Notes: generated from the letters alone by a model not told the origin. A stretch of 64,000 nucleotides of DNA from Phosphitispora fastidiosa (GCF_019008365.1 NZ_JAHHUL010000011.1:56955-120954), one strand, 5' to 3'; shown: positions 8,333 through 17,040, counted from the first letter of the stretch. Program-made: numbers and translations.

Positions 8333-9528
8333 TAAAATGGTCAGATAAACTGTCGGCAACTGTTAAGAATATTCCCCCTTCAGGGATCAGGCGCTTCTTT
8401 GACCTGGTTACTGAGACCAAAGGAGTAATTTCTCTGGGAGTGGGCGAACCAGACTTTGTTACCCCCTGGCATGTTCGAGAGGCTTGTATATATTCCCTGG
8501 AAAAGGGGTACACAATGTATACCTCCAACTGGGGAATGCTGGAACTCCGGGAGGAAATCGCGCGCAGCCTCTACAACAATTATAAAGTTAAGTATGAGCC
8601 GTCAAATGAGGTGTTGGTGACCGTTGGGGTCAGTGAGGCGATGGACCTGGCTTTAAGGTCTGTGGTTTCCTTTGGTGACGAGGTCCTGATACCCGAACCT
8701 TGTTTTGTGTCTTATGCTCCATGCACTTCATTGGCAGGAGGGGTCCCTGTTTCTATTCCGACCACAGAGGATAATGGCTTCAGAGTTACAGCGGCCCAGA
8801 TTGAAGAAAAAATTACGCCAAACACCAAAGCGCTGATTCTTAGTTACCCCAATAACCCGACTGGAGCCACTATTTCCAGGGAGGAATTAATGGAAATTGC
8901 CAAAGTGGTCAAAAAACACGATCTGCTGGTTATTTCTGATGAAATCTATGATGAGCTGACATATGAAGGGACACATACCTGTTTTGCCTCACTTCCGGCA
9001 ATGAAGAGCAGGACAATACTGCTTAACGGGTTTTCCAAGGCCTATGCGATGACCGGGTGGCGGTTGGGCTATGCCTGTGGTCATCCGGAAGTGATTGCCC
9101 ACATGACGAAGATTCACCAGTACACCATTATGTGTGCCCCGATCATGGCCCAGATGGCAGCCCTGGAGGCCCTGCAAAACGGGACTGATGAAATGAAGAA
9201 GATGGTGGCTGAATATGACAGACGCCGCAGACTGGTTCTCAAAGGACTTGGTGAAATCGGCCTTTCATGTTTCGAACCCCGGGGTGCATTTTATGCTTTC
9301 CCATCTATCAGGAACACGGGAATGAGTTCTGAAGAATTTGCTGAAAAGCTGCTGGTGGATGGCAAGGTTGCCATTGTTCCCGGTAATGTATTCGGCGCTA
9401 ATGGAGAAGGCCATATCAGGCTGTCTTATGCAGCTTCAGTCGAAAACCTTACAGAGGCTATTGAACGCATGGGCAAATTTATCAGCAAATCCGGCCTCCG
9501 GTCAGATGACATAGCAGCCAGCGGATAA
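8329..9528 (+). CDS. alaT: PLP-dependent aminotransferase, probable alanine transaminase
   Basis: This is a 399-residue class I/II, fold-type I aminotransferase. It shows NNPTGATIS, ISDEIYDELTYEG, the PLP lysine K237 in GFSKAYAMTGWRLGY, and a C-terminal Arg in HIRLSYAAS. It overlaps alaR by 4 nt behind the T-box. The product would interconvert pyruvate and alanine. Because iorAB and phenylacetate-CoA ligase lie downstream, an aromatic aminotransferase role is a reasonable alternative, but a terminator at 9574 separates the units and the T-box argues for alanine. Confidence 0.85.
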   Translation: MIKWSDKLSATVKNIPPSGIRRFFDLVTETKGVISLGVGEPDFVTPWHVREACIYSLEKGYTMYTSNWGMLELREEIARSLYNNYKVKYEPSNEVLVTVGVSEAMDLALRSVVSFGDEVLIPEPCFVSYAPCTSLAGGVPVSIPTTEDNGFRVTAAQIEEKITPNTKALILSYPNNPTGATISREELMEIAKVVKKHDLLVISDEIYDELTYEGTHTCFASLPAMKSRTILLNGFSKAYAMTGWRLGYACGHPEVIAHMTKIHQYTIMCAPIMAQMAALEALQNGTDEMKKMVAEYDRRRRLVLKGLGEIGLSCFEPRGAFYAFPSIRNTGMSSEEFAEKLLVDGKVAIVPGNVFGANGEGHIRLSYAASVENLTEAIERMGKFISKSGLRSDDIAASG

Positions 9529-9573
9529 TTGCTTGGACAGAAATTGTTTGGAAAGAAATTGAGGCGTCTAGAA

Positions 9574-9617
9574 AACAGGAGCGCCCTGGGTAATTCCCGG
9601 GCTGCTCCTGTTTTTTG
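9574..9617 (+). terminator. Terminator after alaT
   Basis: AACAGGAGC and GCTCCTGTT pair, with an inner GCCC/GGGC step, followed by TTTTTTGTTT. It ends the alaR-alaT operon. Confidence 0.88.
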
Positions 9618-9705
9618 TTTGGCTCCACATAAACAAAATGTTAAAAATTATCAGAAAAATGTGGCCAAATAGAGAAGGAAAAAAAATTAAAATGTAGAAT
9701 TCTTT

Positions 9706-11340
9706 ATGGTTATCGATAGGATGTTGATTAGGAAAGTCTATCAGTTATTAGCCTGGAAGTATATGCACATGGTGGTGTTTTTATTGGTCTTGGGGGAGTT
9801 AGCGCTTACGATTCTGCCAATTTTGGCAGTGGTATTTCTGCTTGCTTACAAAGAATGGCCCGCCGATACGAGTGGCTTGGTAGGATGGATGTTGACTGTA
9901 GCGGTGGCCATTAGTTTTTTTCAAACCTCGTTTTCAGTGGCGGTTAAATCCAGTCTGGCCGGTATCGTGGCTTCGTTTCCCGTATCCCTGATGGTGGCGG
10001 CTTCAATATTACAAATTAATTATATGGAAAGCTCCGGAGCCCTTAAACGGATAGTGATTTTCATTAAGACTATTGCTAACAGTGACCGGGCTGTCCAGGT
10101 AATGATAATAAACATCGGGTTCGGGACACTGCTGGCATCAGTTGGGGCGACACCTGTCTCCATACTGCCTCCCATAATGATAGCTCTCGGGTATTCAACG
10201 TTTGTTGCTGTAGCTTTGCCGGCAATTGGTTATGATGCCCTGTGTACATATGCGCTTTTGGGGGCGCCCCTGGTAATATTTGCAGATATGACCGGCATCG
10301 GGCTGGCCGAGGCTGGAGTTATTTTTGCCAGGTTCCTGCCCGTGATATCAACTCTGATTGGCTTTGCGATGCTTTGGATTATCGGTGGATTTAAACTGGT
10401 GCGCCAGGGATTTGTTCCAACACTGATATCAGGTATTGTTATAGGGTTAACTGCAGTGGTTGTTAACAAGCTGGGAGGAACTGTCCTGACCGGTGTCTTT
10501 GCCGGAATGGCCACGATCCTGGTAATGCTGGCTTATCTTAAGGTATTGGGCAAACCGGTGATTGACAAAAGTGTCCTGAGTCAAGAGGAACTGGAGTATG
10601 CCGGTCAGTATTCACTCCTAAAGGCGTTGTCACCATGGATAATCCTTATTATAGCCAGTCTGGCTGTGAATTTTTATAAACCGGTTTTTAATTACCTCTT
10701 CACTGAACACCCGGGCGTTGTTACCATCATTCCCGGAAGTCCCACCAAATTACGTTTTTTCTGGAATGCCTACTGGTGGATTTTTGTGAGCACGGTGCTG
10801 TCTTTTCCTATCTTGCGTCCTTCAAGGCAGCAGGTGACCGCTTCTGTGAGAAAATGGCTCAAAAGAGCGCCAAGGCCTACTTTTTCAGCAGCTATTTTCT
10901 TCGCCATAGCCTATGTTTTGAATTATTCGGGTTTTGTTGAGGCCGGTGGCGGACAGTGGCGGCTTCCAGATCCCGGAAATAATATGATCTCAATACTGGC
11001 AAATACAACCGCTGGAGTTTTTGGGAGCCTTTATCCGCTTACAGCTGCGTTTCTCGGTTTGTTTGGAGGGTTTGTCAGCGGTAGTGAATCATCCACAATA
11101 GCCATGTTTGCCAAATATAATAAGATAACCTCAGGTATTATTGGGGCCAATGCGCTGGTGGTAATTGCAGGAACGGCTATCGGGGGAGGGCTGGCCAGTG
11201 TAATTTCACCGGCAAAGCTTCAAAATGCGGCAGCGACTATTGATGCCTTTGGGATAGAGGCAAAGGTAATCAGGACAACATTCGGAATTTCTATCTTCAT
11301 CACATCTGTGGCGGCAGTGATGACATTCATCTGGGCCTGA
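9706..11340 (+). CDS. LctP/LldP-type permease (L-lactate permease family)
   Basis: This 544-residue protein has about 13 hydrophobic segments. Family-like features include GFGTLLASVGATPVSILPP near residue 140 and the C-terminal GLFGGFVSGSESSTIAMF, matching the GxxxSGS(N/E) region of lactate permeases. Such proteins move lactate, glycolate or related 2-hydroxy/2-oxo acids with protons. Here it precedes paaK and iorAB, so an aryl-lactate, arylpyruvate or other organic acid is a possible substrate; this is inference. The start is weakly marked: ATG 9706 is taken, and ATG 9721 is possible. Confidence 0.75.
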   Translation: MVIDRMLIRKVYQLLAWKYMHMVVFLLVLGELALTILPILAVVFLLAYKEWPADTSGLVGWMLTVAVAISFFQTSFSVAVKSSLAGIVASFPVSLMVAASILQINYMESSGALKRIVIFIKTIANSDRAVQVMIINIGFGTLLASVGATPVSILPPIMIALGYSTFVAVALPAIGYDALCTYALLGAPLVIFADMTGIGLAEAGVIFARFLPVISTLIGFAMLWIIGGFKLVRQGFVPTLISGIVIGLTAVVVNKLGGTVLTGVFAGMATILVMLAYLKVLGKPVIDKSVLSQEELEYAGQYSLLKALSPWIILIIASLAVNFYKPVFNYLFTEHPGVVTIIPGSPTKLRFFWNAYWWIFVSTVLSFPILRPSRQQVTASVRKWLKRAPRPTFSAAIFFAIAYVLNYSGFVEAGGGQWRLPDPGNNMISILANTTAGVFGSLYPLTAAFLGLFGGFVSGSESSTIAMFAKYNKITSGIIGANALVVIAGTAIGGGLASVISPAKLQNAAATIDAFGIEAKVIRTTFGISIFITSVAAVMTFIWA

Positions 11341-11438
11341 TGATTAGGTTTTTTGATGTCGTGCAATGTTTTTATGTTTTTGGTGATTTAAGTTTTTGGT
11401 GTTTTTGCTGTTTAGGAAGGATAGGGAGATGATAGAGA

Positions 11439-12743
11439 ATGATTTGGGAACCTCATTATGAATGCATGGTCAGGGAGGATTTGCAGGCGATTCAGCTTGA
11501 CCGTATTCAGACAGTGGTAAACTCTGTTTATGAAAAGGTGCCTTATTACAAAAAGACTTTTGACGAACATGGCATCAGACCCCAGGATATTACCAAACTG
11601 GAAGATGTCCCAAGGCTGCCCTTTACCGGCAAAGAGGCGTTAATAGACAGCTACCCCTTCGGGCTTTTTGCAGTCCCCATGAAACAGGTGGTTCGCCTTC
11701 ATGCTTCATCTGGGACCACCGGAAAGCAAAAGGTCATTGGATATACAAAAAGGGACATCCGCACCTGGTCAACCCTGATTGCCCGAATTGTCAGTATGGC
11801 AGGGGTTACTGATGAAGATGTTGTTCAGATATGCTTTGGGTATGGGTTATTCACCGGAGGTTTTGGACTGCATTATGGTATTGAAAAAGTAGGGGCGACT
11901 ATCATACCTGCCTCTACAGGAAATACCGAACGACAGATTGCCATGATGCAGGACTTTGGGACAACGGCATTGGTTGCGACTCCCTCTTATGCACTTTATA
12001 TGGCGGAGGTCTTCGAAGAGATGGGTATTGACCCTTCCCGGCTTAATGTTAGGGTTGGCTTGTTTGGCGGCGAACCGTGCACAGAAAACATGAAAAAGGA
12101 AATTGAGCAGCGCTGGCAGATGAGGGCTACTGACAATTACGGCCTCAGTGAGGTAGGCGGCCCGGGAGTGGCCGGTGAGTGTGAGTGTGGTGAAGGGATG
12201 ATGCATATCAATGAGGACCACTTCTATCCCGAAATTATTAACCCAGAGACAGGTGAATCCCTGGGATATGGAGAGGTGGGGGAACTGGTTCTTACTGCCC
12301 TGACCAAGGAAGCCTTTCCGATTATCCGTTACCGCACCCGGGACCTGACGATGCTTGTTGACGAACCCTGCAAGTGTGGGCGCACTACGGTCAGAATGAA
12401 GAAGGTTACTCAGCGGGCGGATGACATGCTGATAATCAGGGGCGTAAATGTTTATCCGGCACAGATTGAGGGAGTTATCATGGAAACAGATGGGATAGGA
12501 CCTCATTACCAACTGGTGGTCACCAAGAAGGGATACCTGGATGACCTGGAAGTACAGGTAGAACTATCGGGAGACAAGTTCTCCGGGAAGTTCAGGGAGC
12601 TTGAGGATCTGGAAAAGAAACTCCGGGGCAGGCTGCAAAAAGCCCTTTCTATAGGCGCCAGGGTTAAACTGCTGGAACCCAAGTCCCTTGAGCGGACTAT
12701 GGGCAAAGCTAAAAGAATAGTGGACCTGCGTCCAAAGGATTAA
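11439..12743 (+). CDS. paaK: Phenylacetate-CoA ligase
   Basis: This 434-residue AMP-forming ligase of the PaaK family has the P-loop HASSGTTGKQKVIGY (about 88-102), the adenine/aryl region NYGLSEVGGPG, YRTRDLTML and the C-terminal lysine segment RTMGKAKRIVDLRP. Anaerobes and archaea often place this gene with iorAB. There it interconverts aryl-acids and aryl-acyl-CoA after oxidative decarboxylation of arylpyruvates, so the reverse, energy-conserving direction cannot be excluded. It is likely transcribed with iorAB, 80 nt downstream. A zinc-ligand-like cysteine set (CECGE and CKCG) is visible. Confidence 0.93.
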   Translation: MIWEPHYECMVREDLQAIQLDRIQTVVNSVYEKVPYYKKTFDEHGIRPQDITKLEDVPRLPFTGKEALIDSYPFGLFAVPMKQVVRLHASSGTTGKQKVIGYTKRDIRTWSTLIARIVSMAGVTDEDVVQICFGYGLFTGGFGLHYGIEKVGATIIPASTGNTERQIAMMQDFGTTALVATPSYALYMAEVFEEMGIDPSRLNVRVGLFGGEPCTENMKKEIEQRWQMRATDNYGLSEVGGPGVAGECECGEGMMHINEDHFYPEIINPETGESLGYGEVGELVLTALTKEAFPIIRYRTRDLTMLVDEPCKCGRTTVRMKKVTQRADDMLIIRGVNVYPAQIEGVIMETDGIGPHYQLVVTKKGYLDDLEVQVELSGDKFSGKFRELEDLEKKLRGRLQKALSIGARVKLLEPKSLERTMGKAKRIVDLRPKD

Positions 12744-12823
12744 TGGAGTAAGGTAAAACCGTAAATTGTAGGATGATTCTAAAAAACCTGGAATTACGGA
12801 TTAAATATAACGGAGGTAGAATG

Positions 12824-14596
12824 ATGAAGGAACTTCTGACAGGAAATGAGGCGATTGCCAGGGGGGCCTACGAATTCGGAGTCAGGGTGGCGGCAGCATA
12901 TCCCGGGACTCCCAGTACTGAGATACTGGAGAATTTGGTCAATTACCCGGGGGTTTATGCCCAGTGGTCCCCGAATGAGAAAGTAGCCCTTGAGGTTGGA
13001 GCGGGCGCTGCTATCAGCGGAGCCCGTACCCTGGTGACCATGAAGCATGTAGGAGTAAATGTGGCTGCAGACCCGCTGTTTACCCTGGCCTACACAGGTG
13101 TAAATGCCGGCCTTGTGCTGGTGAGCGCTGATGATCCGGGGATGCACAGTTCGCAGAATGAACAGGATAACAGGAACTATGCGAAATTTGCCAAGATTCC
13201 GGTCCTGGAGCCCAGCAACAGTCAGGAAGCGAAGGAAATGGTGGGGCTCGGACTGGAAATGAGCGAACAGTTTGACACCCCGGTTATGCTCAGGACCACT
13301 ACCAGGGTTAATCATTCCCAGAGCTTTGTGGATATTGGTGAGCGCATTGATGACACAGTCAAACCATATGTTAAAAACTCGCGGAAGTATGTAATGGTTC
13401 CCGCTCATGCCAGAGGCCGCCACGTCGTTGTTGAAGAGAGACGGGGCAAACTGGCGGAGTATGCGGAAAGCTGTCCGGCCAATCGGATAGAATGGGCAGA
13501 CCGTAAAATGGGGATCATTGCCAGTGGTATCATATATGAATATGTTAAAGAAGTGCTGCCGGAAGCATCTGTCCTGAAGCTGGGGATGACCTTCCCGCTG
13601 CCGGAAAAGCTTATCAGGGAATTCGCGGCACAGGTTGAGGAACTGTATATAATTGAAGAACTTGAGCCATTCCTGGAAGATCAGGTGCGCCTGATGGGTA
13701 TTGAGGTGACCGGTAAACAGCTATTCCCCAGGATAGGTGAGGTTTCTCAGAGAATAATTGCCGAAAAGCTTCTTGCGGTTACCGCCCACAAGGAGTTGGT
13801 CAATGAGTCGATTTTGGCACTCGGTGTAGCCGAGGAAAAAGATGTTCAGATACCTGTCCGGCCCCCGGTAATGTGCCCGGGCTGCCCGCACAGGGGGGTT
13901 TTTTATACTATCAGCCAGTTGAAAATGACTGTTGCCGGAGACATCGGATGTTACACCCTTGGTTCCCTGCCGCCTCTTGAGGCCATGGATACGTGTATCT
14001 GTATGGGGGCCAGTGTGGGTACTGCTCTGGGTATGGAAAAGGCGCACCCCGAAATGCACGGGAAGGTGGTAGCCGTTATCGGTGATTCTACTTTTCTGCA
14101 TTCCGGAGTCACAGGTTTGCTCGATGTTGCTTATAACAGGGGGGCAACCACCACTCTGATCCTGGATAACAGTACCACTGCCATGACAGGACATCAGGAC
14201 CATGCAGCAACGGGCAGGACCCTGAGCAAAGAGATAACAAACCAGGTTGATCTGGTAGGTCTGGTGAAGGCCCTTGGAATTAAAAGGGTTCAGGTAGTTG
14301 ATGCCTTTGACCTGAAGAACCTGAAGAGTATATTAAGTGAAGAGGCGGCAGCCGATGAGCCCTCTGTAATCATAGTGAAGCGGCCCTGTGCACTGCTTAT
14401 CAAGGAGAGGACTGTACCATATGTCATTGATGAAAACTGCATTAATTGTAAAAAGTGCATGAAGTTGGGGTGCCCGGCTCTCAGCGCCCAGGGGGATGCT
14501 GTTGTAGTAAATACAGCCCTGTGTACCGGGTGCGGATTGTGCGCACAGCTCTGCCCGTCAGGAGCTTTGAAGAAAGAGGGTGCAGGCAATGAGTAA
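12824..14596 (+). CDS. iorA: Indolepyruvate:ferredoxin oxidoreductase, alpha subunit
   Basis: This 590-residue, TPP-dependent subunit has the pyrimidine-domain start AYPGTPSTEILENL. Its TPP-binding region includes CPGCPHRG, GDIGCYTLG and GDSTFLHSG. Two C-terminal 4Fe-4S motifs follow (CINCKKCMKLGCP and CTGCGLCAQLCP). With IorB it oxidises indolepyruvate and other arylpyruvates to aryl-acetyl-CoA, CO2 and reduced ferredoxin in the cytoplasm. ATG 12824 is 6 nt after GGAGGT; ATG 12821 is closer. It overlaps iorB by 8 nt. Confidence 0.95.
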   Translation: MKELLTGNEAIARGAYEFGVRVAAAYPGTPSTEILENLVNYPGVYAQWSPNEKVALEVGAGAAISGARTLVTMKHVGVNVAADPLFTLAYTGVNAGLVLVSADDPGMHSSQNEQDNRNYAKFAKIPVLEPSNSQEAKEMVGLGLEMSEQFDTPVMLRTTTRVNHSQSFVDIGERIDDTVKPYVKNSRKYVMVPAHARGRHVVVEERRGKLAEYAESCPANRIEWADRKMGIIASGIIYEYVKEVLPEASVLKLGMTFPLPEKLIREFAAQVEELYIIEELEPFLEDQVRLMGIEVTGKQLFPRIGEVSQRIIAEKLLAVTAHKELVNESILALGVAEEKDVQIPVRPPVMCPGCPHRGVFYTISQLKMTVAGDIGCYTLGSLPPLEAMDTCICMGASVGTALGMEKAHPEMHGKVVAVIGDSTFLHSGVTGLLDVAYNRGATTTLILDNSTTAMTGHQDHAATGRTLSKEITNQVDLVGLVKALGIKRVQVVDAFDLKNLKSILSEEAAADEPSVIIVKRPCALLIKERTVPYVIDENCINCKKCMKLGCPALSAQGDAVVVNTALCTGCGLCAQLCPSGALKKEGAGNE

Positions 14597-15176
14597 CGGT
14601 AAAGTAACCAACATCCTTATTGTAGGGGTAGGGGGACAGGGTACTATCCTGGCCAGCCGGATATTATCTTATCTGGCCCTGGAGGACGGACATGATGTCA
14701 AGGTTTCTGAGATTCACGGCATGGCCCAGCGCGGCGGCAGTGTGGTTACCCAGGTAAGAATGGGTGAAAAGGTGTATTCACCTTTGATATCGGAAGGTCA
14801 GGCTGATATAATTCTGGCCTTTGAAAGGCTGGAAGCCCTTCGCTGGGTACACTACTTGAAGAAAGACGGCACAATCATTATTAATGATCAGGCTATAGAC
14901 CCTGTGCCTGTTATTATGGGAGTTCAGGAGTATCCTGCCGGTATTATTGACCGGATAAAGAGCAAGGTGCCTGATACTATTGCAGTTAATGCGCATCAGA
15001 TTGCTGAGGAATGTGGTAATGCCAAGGCATCTAATGTTGTTTTGATGGGGGTGCTGGCCCGGAAAATGGGATTTGACAAAGAGAAGTGCATCCGGGCGCT
15101 GGAGGCCAAGGTTCCGGCCAAGTTCCTGGAGCTCAATAAGAATGCCTTTGAAAAAGGCTGGAGTGTGCAGGTATGA
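14589..15176 (+). CDS. iorB: Indolepyruvate:ferredoxin oxidoreductase, beta subunit
   Basis: This 195-residue gamma-type domain of the 2-oxoacid oxidoreductase family has an N-terminal VGVGGQGTILASRIL nucleotide-fold motif and the conserved HGMAQRGGSVVTQ. It partners IorA. The start at ATG 14589 lies inside the end of iorA, so translation is coupled. The last codons (near 15161-15178) are mirrored, in inverted orientation, at 15321-15338 as part of a large palindrome that begins inside this gene. Confidence 0.93.
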   Translation: MSNGKVTNILIVGVGGQGTILASRILSYLALEDGHDVKVSEIHGMAQRGGSVVTQVRMGEKVYSPLISEGQADIILAFERLEALRWVHYLKKDGTIIINDQAIDPVPVIMGVQEYPAGIIDRIKSKVPDTIAVNAHQIAEECGNAKASNVVLMGVLARKMGFDKEKCIRALEAKVPAKFLELNKNAFEKGWSVQV

Positions 15177-15362
15177 TGTAATTATTCTTATGATAGTGGT
15201 AGAGGTGTTCCTCCGGCGGGCTACATCTCAACCGGTTACCCAAACCCGCTAAAGCGGCTTTGGACCGGTTGACGACAGACTCCGCCTTCCGGAACACCCC
15301 TACCACTATCTCCGCTAATTACATCATAGACCTGCACATGGCGTTTTGGAGACTCGTTCTTC
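15138..15362 (+). repeat. Large multi-branched palindrome A, arms reaching into the iorB 3' end
   Basis: The outer stem pairs 15192-15210 (GATAGTGGTAG, GGTGTTCC) with 15291-15310. Inside, GGCGG pairs with CCGCC, and AACCGGT (15230-15236) pairs with ACCGGTT (15264-15270) over a CCGC/GCGG tip. The core GACGACAGACTCCGCCTT is at 15271-15288. Beyond the stem the arms still match: 15321-15338 is the reverse complement, with one extra base, of the last codons of iorB and the following ATGTAATTA, and weaker similarity continues to about 15138/15362. This is seen directly; its function is unknown. Confidence 0.75.
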
Positions 15363-15470
15363 CGGAACATATCTGCCCCTTCATATGCCTATTGTAAAAA
15401 AAGGTCACTATATATGTATCGGTTAACGACAGACACCGCCTTGCGGAACACATCTACCCCTACCCCTATA
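15361..15470 (+). repeat. Decayed right-half copies of the palindrome family
   Basis: CGGAACATATCTGCCCCT (15363-15380) and CGGAACACATCTACCCCT (15444-15461) repeat the right outer stem of palindrome A (CGGAACACCCCTACCACT). The second is preceded by AACGACAGACACCGCCTT (15425-15442), one or two changes from the family core. No left halves are evident, so these look like partial or deleted copies. Confidence 0.6.
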
Positions 15471-15492
15471 TTTAATAATCACTTTCTACGCT

Positions 15493-15519
15493 AAAACCGC
15501 CGGTGCGGTTTTGTTTTTG
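15493..15519 (+). terminator. Terminator distal to iorB
   Basis: AAAACCGC CGGT GCGGTTTT is followed by GTTTTT. It is the first good plus-strand terminator after iorB, so the transcript would carry palindrome A and its partial copies as a 3' UTR of about 320 nt. Confidence 0.75.
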
Positions 15520-15729
15520 GCTCCCGTCATTACATGGGGCCTTCCTTTGATTTAGAGGTAAAACAGGAAGTGGTAGATATGTTCCGGAAGGATGAGACTG
15601 ACGTCAGCCGGCCCACGACCCGCGAAGCGGGAGTGGCTAGCCGGCTGAGTTGTAGCCATCCGGAGGAATCTATCTATCACTTCCTTGCTTTGTGGCTAAA
15701 AGAAAAAGGCCCCATTTAATTATGGGGCC
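15519..15729 (-). repeat. Large palindrome E, arms mirroring the minus-strand gene's terminator
   Basis: AGGAAGTGGTAGATA (15565-15579) pairs with TATCTATCACTTCCT (15671-15685). Inner CAGCCGGC/GCCGGCTG and CCCGC/GCGGG hairpins branch from it. Outside the stem, ATGGGGCCTTCC at 15534-15545 is a mirrored, diverged copy of the terminator arm of the minus-strand gene (15701-15729), with similarity across the whole intervening stretch. The arrangement equals that of palindromes A, B and D, but it belongs to the gene on the right. Confidence 0.7.
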
Positions 15730-15731
15730 TA
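15700..15731 (-). terminator. Terminator of the minus-strand membrane-protein operon
   Basis: On the minus strand AGGCCCCAT AATTAA ATGGGGCC is followed by TTTTTCTTTT, 16 nt after the stop at 15747. Confidence 0.85.
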
Positions 15732-15746
15732 AAATGTTAAACCAAC

Positions 15747-16727
15747 TTACCTTATCTTAATCGGAGTCGTTTTGCCTGACAGGTTTGAGGCTGTTAGCCA
15801 GAACAGCAGCCAGAACGAGAGCATCAATGAGAGTCCCTGGCTGCCCGCCGGGGTCATCAGAGCAGAACCAAAAACCCCACTGGTGAAGCGCTGAATTCCA
15901 AACCATACCAGAATAGTCAGAACAGTTCCAAAAGCAACCATCATCAAACCAAAGGGGCGCTCCCCTCTGAGCCATTTGGCAGGTATATAGCCATAGTAAT
16001 TGAAAAACGCAATCAGGGTGACAGCCCAGATTACAAAATCGAAGGTCAGCCCTGGTAGAGTGAGGTTGAGACGCCTAAAAACGGTTTCGATGACAAAGGC
16101 AATTACCAGGCTCATTAAAAGAGCGGATATTTTTTCATCTCTCATATGACTTGCCGGTATAATGGGTCTTGATTCATGCCGGCCAACACCCAGGCGGCTG
16201 AGCAGGGTAATGTACCAGAGACCGCCTGCATTAAGCCCTATGGAAAGGTAGCCGAATGCCGAGCCCAGGATAAGGTCTGTGCTTGAAAACTGGGCGGTCA
16301 TGCGTACAAAGGCCAGGTTTGTCAGCACAGACAGCACCAGAGCTATGCCAAGGCCCATCAGGCGTTGCCGTACCAAGGTCATATTTCCCGGGAACCCAAG
16401 ATACAAACCAATCCAGATAAACCACATCAGCGCTGCCAGGGCAAACGTTATCCCCATGACCCTATGTCCGGAATAATCTCCGGGTCTGGCCCAGATGCGC
16501 ATGTTTTCCTGCTGGGCCACGGAATCCTTAACAATATTAAGTTCGGGTATGATACCCATAGACCACTTGGTGTGGTCTATACCGTCACTGTCCTTGAATG
16601 TTTCGATGACCTGGACATTTCCAGGGCCAATTGAAGTGTCAAGGTAATACAAACCTGCCAGGTTTGCGGCTGCCAGTATCAGTGAGACCAGAATGGCGGT
16701 GGCTGTGTTTAGGATACGATTATTCAT
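15747..16727 (-). CDS. Integral membrane protein of unknown function
   Basis: This 326-residue protein has one N-terminal membrane segment, then a polar, probably extracytoplasmic stretch (about 30-90), then six or seven further hydrophobic segments. I do not recognise the family. It starts 6 nt after the stop of the small membrane protein 16734-16982 on the same strand, and both lie downstream of an OxlT-like transporter. The two small genes share their own promoter (17012-17040), so they form a unit. A partner in transport or signalling is possible, but nothing in the sequence names a substrate. Confidence 0.8.
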   Translation of the reverse strand: MNNRILNTATAILVSLILAAANLAGLYYLDTSIGPGNVQVIETFKDSDGIDHTKWSMGIIPELNIVKDSVAQQENMRIWARPGDYSGHRVMGITFALAALMWFIWIGLYLGFPGNMTLVRQRLMGLGIALVLSVLTNLAFVRMTAQFSSTDLILGSAFGYLSIGLNAGGLWYITLLSRLGVGRHESRPIIPASHMRDEKISALLMSLVIAFVIETVFRRLNLTLPGLTFDFVIWAVTLIAFFNYYGYIPAKWLRGERPFGLMMVAFGTVLTILVWFGIQRFTSGVFGSALMTPAGSQGLSLMLSFWLLFWLTASNLSGKTTPIKIR

Positions 16728-16733
16728 AGCTTA

Positions 16734-16982
16734 TCAGTCCGTATTGCTCCACCAGTAATTGACCCCGTAAACTGCCAATAAGCCATAAAACCACGCGCTG
16801 CTCCAGGAGAGACCGGTAAAGTGTCCGCCGTTTCCGATTCCGAGCAGTGCGCCGATCACAGGTATTGACAGTAAAATGGTGAAGAGAATTATAATAGCCA
16901 CCTTGATAATCTCAATTAACCTGGCAGTCTGCCTTTCCAGTGACAGTAAGGCGTGTTCAGATATTTCACGTTTTTGTTCCAT
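16734..16982 (-). CDS. Small two-segment membrane protein of unknown function
   Basis: This 82-residue protein has a charged amphipathic N-terminus (residues 1-22), then two hydrophobic segments joined by a Gly/Trp-rich loop. ATG 16982 sits after GGGGGGAG; the frame opens slightly further upstream but without a better start. It is the first gene of a two-gene unit behind a good promoter. The size and topology resemble small accessory subunits of transporters, but I know of no specific family match. Confidence 0.75.
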   Translation of the reverse strand: MEQKREISEHALLSLERQTARLIEIIKVAIIILFTILLSIPVIGALLGIGNGGHFTGLSWSSAWFYGLLAVYGVNYWWSNTD

Positions 16983-17011
16983 TGTTTCTCCCCCCAAGAA
17001 AACTAAGGAAT

Positions 17012-17040
17012 ATTATACAAACTGGTAATTTCACCCCCAA
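17012..17040 (-). promoter_or_regulatory. SigmaA-type promoter for the small membrane-protein pair
   Basis: On the minus strand TTGGGG (17040-17035) and TATAAT (17017-17012) are 17 nt apart. It lies 30 nt upstream of the start at 16982, between that gene and the terminator of the MFS gene. The decamer TGAGGGTGAA occurs twice just upstream (near 17140 and 17160) and may be a regulator site. Confidence 0.7.

Noticed and set aside
11847..12512. Minus-strand open frame (221 codons)
   Set aside because: It is antisense to paaK and shows no recognisable motif or start site.
15138..15470. Group II intron or IS explanation for palindrome A
   Set aside because: No domain V-like hairpin, no reverse transcriptase or transposase frame, and the arms match host gene sequence rather than fixed element ends.
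15534..15719. Short plus-strand frame in the gap after iorB
   Set aside because: It runs through palindrome E; codons follow the stem sequence and no ribosome site precedes it.
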